Shown here one piece after another: positions 1 to 6,446 of a DNA stretch of 7,594 bases (position 1 is its first letter; the number at the start of each line of letters is the position of its first letter). Source of the DNA: Clostridiales bacterium (lineage in GTDB: Bacteria > Bacillota_A > Clostridia > Oscillospirales > Oscillospiraceae); NCBI GenBank assembly GCA_022777455.1, contig JALFGI010000141.1:1-7594 (forward strand), written 5' to 3'. The notes beneath the pieces were generated by a model. It was given only the letters and a program-made list of their open reading frames with translations. It was not told where the DNA came from and made no database searches. Both the position numbers and the translations under genes were made by a program.

Positions 1-162
1 CGGCGGATACACAGGATTCCCAATCTCCTCCCGGCTCACAGCCGCAGAGTCAATCTCAAACTCCCCTTCCCGCCCGACCTTGCGAACCATATCCTTCAAA
101 ATATACTCCCCCATGGGGCTGCGGCAGATGTTGCCGTGGCATACAAATAATATCTTAATCAT
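1..162 (-). CDS. Low-molecular-weight protein tyrosine phosphatase, N-terminal part (cut by window edge)
   Basis: A cytosolic phosphatase that removes phosphate from tyrosine (or arginine) side chains through a cysteinyl-phosphate intermediate. The protein opens with a short hydrophobic strand (MIKILFV) followed at once by the P-loop C8-H-G-N-I-C-R14-S15, the CX5R(S) signature of the LMW-PTP family, then a helix (PMGEYILKDMV). Only 54 residues are inside the window, so the C-terminal catalytic Asp of the family cannot be checked. The start is the ATG at 160-162, with a purine-rich GGAAGG ribosome site about 9 nt upstream. It reads away from the integrase and is separated from it by a terminator and 290 nt of non-coding DNA, so it is more likely the chromosomal neighbour than part of the element (inference). 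The family is clear; the substrate is unknown. Confidence 0.93.
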   Translation of the reverse strand, partial: MIKILFVCHGNICRSPMGEYILKDMVRKVGREGEFEIDSAAVSREEIGNPVYPP

Positions 163-241
163 ACAAATTTTCCTTCCTGCAATGACTCAAAGTGCCGTAT
201 TTTGCGCTGTTTTGCGACTCATCCCCCGAAATCTGTGATGT

Positions 242-268
242 ACAGAATTCTGTCCAAATCCGGTTTGG
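242..268. repeat. Two adjacent dyads: ACAGAATTCTGT palindrome and CCAAA/TTTGG inverted repeat
   Basis: Positions 242-253 form a perfect 12-bp palindrome centred on GAATTC. Directly next to it, CCAAA (254-258) and TTTGG (264-268) form an inverted repeat around TCCGG. They lie about 80-105 bp upstream of the phosphatase start codon. They could be an operator or promoter element of that gene, or part of the integration core. Neither reading is proven. Confidence 0.4.
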
Positions 269-297
269 AGGGCAAAATGAGGCAAATCAGTGCAAGC

Positions 298-318
298 AAA
301 CGTAGTCAAAACGTAGTC
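298..318. repeat. 10-bp direct repeat AAACGTAGTC x2 (possible integrase arm sites)
   Basis: AAACGTAGTC occurs at 298-307 and again at 309-318, an 11-bp period. The core GTAGTC recurs inverted as GACTAC at 334-339. Short direct repeats of this type beside int are typical arm-type binding sites of Tn916-family integrases. The binding role is inferred from position only. Confidence 0.5.
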
Positions 319-398
319 GAAATAGCGAAAACAGACTACTGCGGTTTTGGGCAGGTACTATCTGTTATTCTACCACATCCGTCAATATTTCGCTACAG

Positions 399-430
399 AA
401 AAACCCTGCTGACCATCACGATCAGCAGGG
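399..430 (-). terminator. Rho-independent terminator of the integrase transcript
   Basis: On the minus strand a perfect 9-bp GC-rich stem (CCCTGCTGA at 422-430, TCAGCAGGG at 404-412) with a 9-nt loop is followed directly by five T residues (399-403). It begins 23 nt after the integrase stop codon. It should end the excisionase-integrase transcript and insulate the phosphatase gene. Confidence 0.88.
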
Positions 431-452
431 CGCTCGTTCTATTTCCTCCATA

Positions 453-1733
453 TCAAACTGCTCTGAAGCTTCTCTGCGTCACCGGCTTCTTCTCACCGGC
501 GGCCTTCGCAACTTCTTCCTTGGCCCGGTTCAGTTCTTCCAGGCGGACCATCTCATTCTGGGCATCTTCCAGTCCCAGATGGGTGTATGTGTTCATGGTA
601 ACTCCGATGTCCGAATGGCCCATCAAGTACTGCAGTGTCTTTGGATTCATGCCGGCGCGGGCCATGTTGCTGCAGTAGGTATGGCGGCAGACATGGGGCG
701 TGATGTTGGGAATCTGGACTCTGTAAATCTCATTGTAGCGTTTGACCATATGGTTGAAGCGATGTTCCCAGTGCATTGCAACCTCAGGCAAACCCTCCTT
801 GTCCAGAAACAGGAAGCCACTGTATCCGTCAATGATTTTCTCCACTGTTGGAGTTTCGCGGTCCTCCAGAATTCCCTGGAAGCATCTATACACATCCTCT
901 GTCATCGGAATCTTCCTGGTACCAGCATTGGTCTTGGTGCTTTCGATGTGAATTGTCATGCCGGTGCGTTGCAGCTGATGGTCAATGTTGATGATCCGGT
1001 TCTCCATATCCAGATCGCGGATGGTCAATCCACAGAACTCGGAAATTCGCATTCCGGTGTGGAACAGGATGAAAACCACCTCGTAGTATTTGCAGTAAAC
1101 GTTATCGTCGTGGACAAATTTCAGAAACTTTCTCATCTGATCGGGCTTAATTGCCTCGCGGGTAACGCTGTCATTCACCACCACACCGGCAAGCTGAAAT
1201 CCGAAAGGGTTCTTGATAATCAAATCATCGTCTACCGCCATCTGGAAGGCCGGCCGCAAAACGCCGCGAACAGTTTTTACCGTGCTGTAGCCCTTGCCGT
1301 CCTGCTGCAGCTTGATGAGGAAGAGCTTCGCATCGGAAACCTTAACCTCGCTGATTTTCTTCCTGCTGAATGGCTCATTCTTCATCAGGTTTCTTACAAA
1401 ATTGTAGTTCATCAGGGTGTTTGGTTTGATGCCGGTCTTGGTCGCAAGGTAACGGTTGATAAGCTCCTCAACCGTAATGTTCTTGCCTAATGGGTCCAGC
1501 TTGGAATCCAGATCATAGCCGATCTGCTTCTCAAGCTCTCTGAGCGAAAGACAAGGCTTCTTTCCAACCGGCTGCGGATCGGTAGGCTCCAGGCGCCAGC
1601 TGTAAACGAAATGCGGCTTGCCGTCCACATGGTACTTAAACTGATGCTTTCTCAGCAGCCATAGTAATAGGTACACCATTCTTAACCATGCTGAGATAAA
1701 CATCCAACAGCACGACCGCTTCTTGCAAATCAA
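453..1733 (-). CDS. int: Tn916-family tyrosine recombinase (integrase) with complete catalytic domain but disrupted N-terminus
   Basis: Integrates and excises the element by tyrosine-mediated site-specific recombination. Numbering from the TTG at 1733 (426 codons), the catalytic set is complete: R229 (GMRISEF), K267 (ESTKTN), H347-x-x-R350 (TPHVCRHT), H373 (MGHSD) and nucleophile Y383 (NTYTH). Residues about 31-85 (FKYHVDGKPHFVYSW, then CLSLRELEKQI) match the later part of the Tn916-type arm-binding domain, and about 88-190 is the core-binding SAM-like domain. Residues 1-30 do not look like an integrase. They are an out-of-frame reading of another gene's start (1636-1776), so genuine homology begins near 1643. 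About 25 residues expected at the N-terminus of this family are missing. None of TTG 1733, ATG 1703 or ATG 1679 has a clear Shine-Dalgarno site. It is either a pseudogene or a shortened protein whose translation depends on the upstream ORF. Family assignment is very sure; integrity is doubtful. Confidence 0.9.
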   Translation of the reverse strand: MICKKRSCCWMFISAWLRMVYLLLWLLRKHQFKYHVDGKPHFVYSWRLEPTDPQPVGKKPCLSLRELEKQIGYDLDSKLDPLGKNITVEELINRYLATKTGIKPNTLMNYNFVRNLMKNEPFSRKKISEVKVSDAKLFLIKLQQDGKGYSTVKTVRGVLRPAFQMAVDDDLIIKNPFGFQLAGVVVNDSVTREAIKPDQMRKFLKFVHDDNVYCKYYEVVFILFHTGMRISEFCGLTIRDLDMENRIINIDHQLQRTGMTIHIESTKTNAGTRKIPMTEDVYRCFQGILEDRETPTVEKIIDGYSGFLFLDKEGLPEVAMHWEHRFNHMVKRYNEIYRVQIPNITPHVCRHTYCSNMARAGMNPKTLQYLMGHSDIGVTMNTYTHLGLEDAQNEMVRLEELNRAKEEVAKAAGEKKPVTQRSFRAV

Positions 1734-1776
1734 ACGGGCGTTTAATTAAAAATGCTCCGGAACTCTGTGGTTTCAT
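1636..1776 (-). pseudogene. 5' fragment (46 codons) of an unrelated gene fused onto the integrase
   Basis: An ATG at 1774-1776, with a GGGAGA ribosome site about 10 nt upstream, opens a 46-residue frame that starts MKPQSSGAFLIK, continues RPFDLQEAVVLLDVYLSMVK, and stops with TAA at 1636-1638, just after the integrase homology begins in the +1 frame. The pattern (PFDLQEAV, LLDVYL, then an amphipathic helix) resembles an N-terminal module I recall from large uncharacterised Bacillota proteins. I cannot name the family. The simplest reading is that a deletion joined the start of this gene to about codon 25 of int, removing everything between. The fragment follows the excisionase-like gene by 42 nt and would be co-transcribed with it. 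Confidence 0.65.
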
Positions 1777-1818
1777 CTCGTTCTTTCTCCCTTAGCCGTC
1801 ATAATTGCATGAAAACGC

Positions 1819-2019
1819 TTATTTTTGAGTGTCTTCCTTTTCTGATGGTTGTCCGGAGAAAAAACCGTAAACCGGTCTCGTCGCATCTTCAGGTATCATG
1901 TAGGTTGTTCCGTGCGTCACCACTCCGGGAATCCGATTCTTTTTACAATGGTTTTGCACTTGCCTTTGTGTGATACCCCATTTTTCAGCAGCTTCTTTTG
2001 TAGTCATATAGCCGTTCAT
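1819..2019 (-). CDS. Small helix-turn-helix, excisionase-like protein (66 aa)
   Basis: A DNA-binding protein of the MerR/Xis-like winged-helix kind that commonly sits just upstream of Tn916-type integrases, where it assists excision or controls int. The start MNGYMTTKEAAEKWGIT is the typical helix-turn-helix opening; QRQVQNHCKKNRIPG is the recognition helix and wing; GTTYMIPEDATRP is the closing strand and the usual helix-to-loop IP-DA signature. I chose the ATG at 2017-2019 because AGGAGG lies exactly 8 nt upstream. A GTG seven codons earlier (2040) would place that ribosome site inside the gene. The last 13 or so residues are polar and probably disordered. It is the first gene of the int transcript, driven by the promoter at 2065-2093. 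A role as Xis is inferred from context; a purely regulatory role is also possible. Confidence 0.8.
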   Translation of the reverse strand: MNGYMTTKEAAEKWGITQRQVQNHCKKNRIPGVVTHGTTYMIPEDATRPVYGFFSGQPSEKEDTQK

Positions 2020-2064
2020 GGAATCAACCTCCTGTTGCACCGAAAACGTACAATAAGCAATAAT

Positions 2065-2093
2065 ATTCTACCATGCGTTCGGCGAAACGTCAA
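2065..2093 (-). promoter_or_regulatory. Sigma-A-type promoter of the excisionase-integrase operon
   Basis: On the minus strand TTGACG (2088-2093) and TAGAAT (2065-2070) are separated by exactly 17 nt, each one base from consensus. Predicted transcription starts near 2058, about 40 nt before the excisionase-like ATG. A GGCGAAA repeat lies inside the spacer, so a protein binding it would block RNA polymerase. Confidence 0.75.
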
Positions 2094-2130
2094 TGCGCGA
2101 AGACGAAATCCCGAGTTCGTGTTGGCGAAA
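2081..2130. repeat. Three GRCGAAA direct repeats at 21-22 bp spacing over the int-operon promoter
   Basis: GGCGAAA (2081-2087), GACGAAA (2102-2108) and GGCGAAA (2124-2130) lie in the same orientation. The last two extend to GRCGAAATC. Spacings of 21 and 22 bp are two helical turns, so all three face one side of the DNA. The first copy fills part of the -35/-10 spacer of the promoter. This fits a cooperative operator, or Xis sites, but no binding protein is proven. Confidence 0.5.
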
Positions 2131-2150
2131 TCGAAGGTTCCACATCTCGC

Positions 2151-2270
2151 TCAAATTCTTCCTGAAAGAACCGAATTTTTCTGGCAATTCACCCACTTTA
2201 CCCCCGCGCGAATCCGCTCACGCAGAGAATCGTCCGGAATCTGGCTAATCAAATCGTCTAAAGCAGCTAT
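2151..2270 (-). pseudogene. Decayed remnant resembling the N-terminus of a site-specific DNA methyltransferase
   Basis: A textbook AGGAGG (2279-2284) is followed 8 nt later by ATA where a start codon belongs. The frame then reads IAALDDLISQIPDDSLRERI, continuing RAGVKWVNCQK before going out of phase and stopping at 2151. The IPD-x-x-LRERI pattern followed by a QKKFG-like stretch matches my memory of the N-termini of Mod-type DNA adenine methyltransferases in Bacillota. At cagaaaaattcggt one inserted base would restore QKKFG. No catalytic motif survives. I infer a 5' scrap left by deletion, with both the start codon and the frame lost. An alternative is a short non-coding stretch with chance similarity. 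Confidence 0.38.
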
Positions 2271-2384
2271 GAGTTTTGCCTCCTATGTCTGTTTTTCTGG
2301 AGATTACCTTTCAGTGATAGTTTTTCTAATCGTCAACCATGAGCTTTTACGCTCATTATATCTTACAATCGCCCTGTCCCGGAA
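2271..2384 (-). other. Gap after the helicase gene; no clear terminator
   Basis: Between the helicase stop and the methyltransferase-like remnant I see a perfect 6-bp hairpin (2339-2344 with 2351-2356, six-base loop) without a following T-run, and an isolated perfect TATAAT (minus, 2355-2360) with no -35 box 17 nt upstream. I find no convincing intrinsic terminator, so the ham operon may read through towards the int operon. Confidence 0.4.
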
Positions 2385-4982
2385 TCAGGACATCAAGTAA
2401 ATTTCCGGGCTGTTATACTGCACCTGTTCTGCTTCTCGCCGAATGCTCAGATTTTCGCATTCCAGAAGCGCGGGCTTCAACCGGAGCTGGTCATTATCGT
2501 CAAAGGTAATATACCGGCTCCGTTTTTCTGTAATATAGGCTGCCGCTTCGCGGGTGAAGCCATTTCGCTGCAGCCATACTGCCTCCGGATTCGTTGTGCC
2601 GTACTCAACGAGTTCGTACCAATCGGTAAAAGAAGCATCCGGGAAACATGCCCTGTATTCCTGCGAAAACCGGAGGAAGTAGTTTGCAATCCGAAAAAGA
2701 ATTACATCCTCGATGTCCTCCAGCATCCCGCTGATGAGTGCGTTAACATAGGCAGGCTCATTCTTGAACGCGACATACTGACCTTTGAGCTTTACCTTTC
2801 CTTTGCCGGTTGAGAGATAGTAATCAATGGAATCCGTAACCATGTGGTTTAAGCTCATGCCAGAAACCCACTGATTCAGGACGAAGGCATAGTGCGACAG
2901 CTTCGTATGTGCTCCAGATGATTTGTTCTGAAAGCCAAGAGTATCGTTCTCGTAGGTCTCCCACTTGAAGATGTCGCATAGCCGCTCAAGAAAGTTCCTC
3001 AGCTCATTATAATCCGCCCTACCTCCAATGCGGATAGCCGGATAATGGAGTCTTCCACTGCGGATTTCCCTTGCGAGTCGTTCTGTCTGGTCAAGAGATA
3101 GGTTGATGTCATCATCAAGGGAATGCTCCCGGCCAGCGAAGGCTGCGGCAATCGCGGCTTCATCCTCCGGGCTCAGAACATCAGAGAACTCCTTTTTCAC
3201 CCGGCTTGCACGTCCAGATACAATATCTTTCAACAGGATGTTGGCCACCTTGCGAATCAAAGAATACTCCGCCGGTGGCAGGGAGCCGTCCTTTGGTATT
3301 TCAGCCTGACCGCTCTTCAAAACAGAAACAATGTTGGTTTTCTGTTCCGGGGTCAAAGCCGTGGCCAACGACAACTGCTGTGGCACGATTTTTTCCTGCA
3401 GCAGATTAAGGAAGCGTTCTTTTTTCGTCTTCCGTTTTATGCACACAAGGAACACGTTGCCATACAGGTTGAACTCTATGCGCCCGACCCTACCCATCAG
3501 ATTTCTGAAATCGACCGGAGACATATCACCGCCATTTTTGTGGCTGGTGATGAAGAGGTTATCCGCAGGCAAATTGACGCCTTCCAGCAGTGTGCTTGTA
3601 CAGAATAAGGCAGTTATTTTCCCAGCCTTGTAGAGAGCCTCAATGCGCACACGAATTGTCGACGGCAAATAGCCCATGTGGTAGGCTACGCCTTTTTCTA
3701 CAATATCGGCCAGATAATAATTACCATGAACGTCCTGTCGGATATCTTGCGCCAGAACATCCAGGTCACTATCATGCAACGGCTGAAGCTGTGCGGCATA
3801 CTGCAAAGCATACTCCACAACATTGTCCTTACTGTTTGAGTATACGATGCTTCTGGCACCTTCGCCCAATTCATGAACAAAATCCAGTAGTTCCTTGCCC
3901 TCCGGGAAACCGCAGTATTTTGTGAGCTTTTGAGTCGCCTCATTATAATAGTGCAGTTCGAAACGCTTGAAATCAATCAGAAACTTCTCCTGATTCACAG
4001 GCGAAAACTTCGTTGCAATTTTATAGTTCTCCCTATTTGCAACGTCTGGGATGAGCTGCAAATAGACTTCTGGATTCGGGATGTTCGGAGACGCAAAGAT
4101 AATGTGTGGGGGTGTGCTCCTTTGAGAAAGCATATCAACCACCTTGTAATAGAATGCGCTCCGACCATCTTCCTTGGAAATCTTATGGGCTTCATCGATA
4201 AAAAGGTATTCGATAGGAATATCTTTCATCAAAATCAGCAAGTAAAGCAGACGTTCTGGAGTCATCGCAAAGATGAAGTTATGTTCTTCTTCCAAGGCCA
4301 TTGCGCCCGCTGAGGTAACAATTCTATAATTTTTCTCCTTGAGCTCCGGCCCAAGAACCTCTGTCAGTTTATCCGTCGTTTCATTTATGAGGGCTTTGGT
4401 CGGAACTATAATAGCGAAATTGCACTGTCTGCCTTTTGCTATCTGCTCTCGGATAAACGTCCTCATGATATATGATTTCCCCAGCGATGTGGGGGCTGAA
4501 TAACTGAAGTACGGTTCGTTAAACTTCTCGTATATTTCCTTTTGAGCGCGGAAGAAATACTCATTTTCTGCTTCCGGGATGCGCAGGTATTCCTTGCTGA
4601 CTTGGGTAAAAATTCGGTCAAGGAGGTCTGCGCTCACATAATCTGCAGCTTTGAGACTCACACCTCTATAATTGCTTACGCTGGTGAGAACAGAGCCGAG
4701 ATAATACTGTATCAATTCGTCATCCGGATGGAGAGCATTCAAAAGAGCGACGATTTCCTGCGCCCACAGCTTGTGGGTCTCCTCATTCTGCGTATGTACC
4801 GATTTTGAGAGGATATCTGCAAACCGCAACGCTGCAGGTACACTTATTTCCTTTTCCGGAAGATTTGTCAGCCCAAAGAGCTGCCGACCATAGTTGTATA
4901 GAATAGCGTCGTACAGTTCGTTGAGATACGGATTCTTCTCAATGCCATCAAAGAGGACAGCGCCGATGGTGGTTTCTTCCAT
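2385..4982 (-). CDS. hamB: HamB-like superfamily 2 (DEAH, Ski2-like) helicase, 865 aa
   Basis: ATP-dependent nucleic-acid translocase, read here as the HamB subunit of a Hachiman-type anti-phage complex. In that system the helicase is known to sense aberrant or invading DNA and to license the HamA effector. Visible motifs in order: Q-like FFRAQKEI (143-150), Walker A SAPTSLGKS (162-170), Ia VPTKALINE (193-201), Ib TPERL (241-245), Walker B FIDEAH (261-266), III FASPN (296-300), IV IVYSNS (379-384), V TSTLLEGVNLP (462-472), VI DFRNLMGRVGR (491-501). All are intact. The first 135 residues and the last 330 or so are helical with no motif I recognise, and are probably partner-binding or DNA-guiding. 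The ATG at 4980-4982 overlaps the hamA stop as TGATG. Its AGGAGG (4992-4997) lies inside the final hamA codons, so the two are translationally coupled. Helicase identity is certain; the HamB name rests on gene order and the partner's similarity. Confidence 0.85.
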   Translation of the reverse strand: MEETTIGAVLFDGIEKNPYLNELYDAILYNYGRQLFGLTNLPEKEISVPAALRFADILSKSVHTQNEETHKLWAQEIVALLNALHPDDELIQYYLGSVLTSVSNYRGVSLKAADYVSADLLDRIFTQVSKEYLRIPEAENEYFFRAQKEIYEKFNEPYFSYSAPTSLGKSYIMRTFIREQIAKGRQCNFAIIVPTKALINETTDKLTEVLGPELKEKNYRIVTSAGAMALEEEHNFIFAMTPERLLYLLILMKDIPIEYLFIDEAHKISKEDGRSAFYYKVVDMLSQRSTPPHIIFASPNIPNPEVYLQLIPDVANRENYKIATKFSPVNQEKFLIDFKRFELHYYNEATQKLTKYCGFPEGKELLDFVHELGEGARSIVYSNSKDNVVEYALQYAAQLQPLHDSDLDVLAQDIRQDVHGNYYLADIVEKGVAYHMGYLPSTIRVRIEALYKAGKITALFCTSTLLEGVNLPADNLFITSHKNGGDMSPVDFRNLMGRVGRIEFNLYGNVFLVCIKRKTKKERFLNLLQEKIVPQQLSLATALTPEQKTNIVSVLKSGQAEIPKDGSLPPAEYSLIRKVANILLKDIVSGRASRVKKEFSDVLSPEDEAAIAAAFAGREHSLDDDINLSLDQTERLAREIRSGRLHYPAIRIGGRADYNELRNFLERLCDIFKWETYENDTLGFQNKSSGAHTKLSHYAFVLNQWVSGMSLNHMVTDSIDYYLSTGKGKVKLKGQYVAFKNEPAYVNALISGMLEDIEDVILFRIANYFLRFSQEYRACFPDASFTDWYELVEYGTTNPEAVWLQRNGFTREAAAYITEKRSRYITFDDNDQLRLKPALLECENLSIRREAEQVQYNSPEIYLMS

Positions 4983-6415
4983 CAGATGCCACCTCCTATC
5001 AGCATGTTGATAATGCTGGTTTTATCTTGGGGCGCATTGTTGAACGGCAGAACGTAGATATAAAACGAATGCATCCCAAGATGGAGGGCCGTAATCTTCT
5101 GCGAAATATATTCCGCATTCTCAATGATAGCACTTTCCATTCTTGCAACAGCTTCTTCTATGAACTCTGTCGCGGAATAGTCTTCTGGATTTAATCCAAG
5201 GGAATAGCCAAGAAACAAGCCAAATGCAGTTCCGGGCGGTTCCTGACCCTGCTTCGTTGGAATCAGTATATCCTTGACCGCAAGCGCTGTCTGAACATCC
5301 ACGCTCCTCCCGAAAGCAGCGCTGTTGACCAGTTCCACGCCTGTAATCCGCTTTGCTTTTATCTGAACCACTGCGTCAAAAGCCGCGTCAATGGCAGATT
5401 TCAGGTCGCCTTCTATTTGAGAAGACCCGTACACCATTTGGTATTCGGAGGTATCCTGCCCGATGGAATGTAAATGAATCCCGGCGCAGTTTGTGCTGGC
5501 ACCCAGTTCGATAGAGCTCAACAACTTAGGAGCCTTTAGCACCTCTTCCAAAAACGCATATAGCAGCATATCCGCAAGCTCGTTTCCTGTGCTGTGTTCG
5601 CGGATGTATTGCGCAGCGTCCATGCCAACACTTTCCAAGTCGTCCTCTGCCTTATACCGTTCCATCTCAGCTCTGGAATATACATAGCGACCTATGTTTG
5701 TATTCAAATACTTTTTCAGACCAGCATAAGTGAATTCGTTATCTTCGATTTTGAGACGGAAGATTTGATAGTCTTCCGGATTTCTGAGCCCAAGAGGAAT
5801 CTGGCAGACGGGAACAAACGCATCCTCAAAGCCTTTACCTCGAACCGACATAGTTAGGCCGGTAGCGGCTCCACTTTCTAACAGAACTAAACGGTTGAGT
5901 TCGTCCTGATTGAACGAACTTATATACTCACGTGAGATTTCTTGAATGTATGTGCGCCCAGCCTTGTTATCGATTGTCCGAACAACAAAGAAGAAGAAGT
6001 CTGTTAGCATCTCTGCCAGATTATATCGATACTCAAGCCGATAGTAGCCCTTGGTATTAGATGTAATGGTGCCGATTCGCACATCATCAGATATATCATC
6101 GTCCTGGAAAAGCAAATTCAAAAGGGCGTGGACTATATGCCTCCGCTTCTCTGGATAGAGCTTTGGAATTATCTGTGTCTCGAAACAAGCCAGAATGGAT
6201 GGCGCATGTTCCGGAGAAATCTCATCTGTAATTGCCGGTGAAATGTTGTTTGAGCAGTTGACCAGGTGGCCTACGGTACCGTCATCATCCCGAATGTCAT
6301 ACAGGGGATTGACTGCTAAAAACATTGTTCCACAGAGGAATTTTTGCGTCGTGCTTCTGGGGGAGCACAACGTGAGTATTTTAAGGAATGACCCAAAACA
6401 AAGGTGCCCTGCCAT
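4982..6415 (-). CDS. hamA: HamA-like (DUF1837-type) defence effector with N-terminal extension and altered active-site motif, 477 aa
   Basis: Probable effector of a Hachiman-type system. The C-terminal part (about 195-477) shows the family layout: GNELADMLLYAFLEEVLKAP (277-296), the strand pair GIHLH (312-316) and YQMVYG (325-330), the helix GDLKSAIDAAFDAV (336-349), and the closing FYIYVLPFNNAPQDK (451-465). HamA nucleases of the PD-(D/E)xK fold carry Glu-x-Lys just after the second strand; here that site reads G330-S331-S332-Q333, so the usual Glu and Lys are absent. The protein is much longer than the usual roughly 250-300 residues. Residues 1-190 form an extra mostly helical domain (PLYDIRDDDGTVGHLVNC, then IIPKLYPEKRRHIVHALLNL) with no motif I can name. 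The start ATG 6413-6415 is fixed by AGGAGG 8 nt upstream. It follows the regulator by 31 nt and overlaps hamB by 1 nt. HamA-like is likely; nuclease activity is uncertain. Confidence 0.72.
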   Translation of the reverse strand: MAGHLCFGSFLKILTLCSPRSTTQKFLCGTMFLAVNPLYDIRDDDGTVGHLVNCSNNISPAITDEISPEHAPSILACFETQIIPKLYPEKRRHIVHALLNLLFQDDDISDDVRIGTITSNTKGYYRLEYRYNLAEMLTDFFFFVVRTIDNKAGRTYIQEISREYISSFNQDELNRLVLLESGAATGLTMSVRGKGFEDAFVPVCQIPLGLRNPEDYQIFRLKIEDNEFTYAGLKKYLNTNIGRYVYSRAEMERYKAEDDLESVGMDAAQYIREHSTGNELADMLLYAFLEEVLKAPKLLSSIELGASTNCAGIHLHSIGQDTSEYQMVYGSSQIEGDLKSAIDAAFDAVVQIKAKRITGVELVNSAAFGRSVDVQTALAVKDILIPTKQGQEPPGTAFGLFLGYSLGLNPEDYSATEFIEEAVARMESAIIENAEYISQKITALHLGMHSFYIYVLPFNNAPQDKTSIINMLIGGGI

Positions 6416-6446
6416 CTCAAACTCCTCCTTTCACAAATCGGAACAA

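Larger units (their letters stand above)
163..398. other. Non-coding, repeat-rich stretch; candidate element end / attachment region
   Basis: No convincing gene lies between the phosphatase start and the integrase terminator. The stretch contains a perfect 12-bp palindrome (ACAGAATTCTGT, 242-253), an abutting dyad (254-268), two 10-bp direct repeats (298-318), an inverted copy of their core (GACTAC, 334-339), and short A-runs at 274-277, 284-286, 298-300, 308-311, 320-322 and 328-331 with spacing close to the helical turn. Tn916-family integrases bind direct repeats with their arm-binding domain near the element end, and DNA downstream of int is where such sites normally lie. I infer that attL or attR is here. 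The exact core cannot be placed, because the other junction is outside the window. Confidence 0.45.

Noticed and set aside
298..318. CRISPR-like repeat
   Set aside because: There are only two copies of 10 bp with a 1-bp gap and no spacers or cas genes.
202..678. Plus-strand frame of 158 codons over the repeat region and int 3' end
   Set aside because: No ribosome site of note and no domain pattern. It crosses the minus-strand terminator and the integrase C-terminus, so it is most likely a chance frame.
579..1490. Long plus-strand open frame opposite the integrase gene (303 codons)
   Set aside because: It lies antisense to clear integrase coding sequence with intact catalytic motifs, and its translation has no recognisable domain.
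2339..2356. 6-bp hairpin after hamB as an operon terminator
   Set aside because: The stem is short and no T-run follows on the minus strand.
2355..2360. Perfect TATAAT on the minus strand after hamB
   Set aside because: There is no -35 match at 16-18 nt and no extended -10, so a promoter call is not supported by the box alone.
1849..2400. Plus-strand frame of 183 codons spanning the excisionase-like gene and the gap
   Set aside because: It is antisense to a gene with a good ribosome site and crosses the int-operon promoter. The encoded sequence has no domain pattern.
3123..3608. Plus-strand frame of 161 codons inside hamB
   Set aside because: It is fully antisense to the conserved helicase coding sequence, with no supporting start signal.
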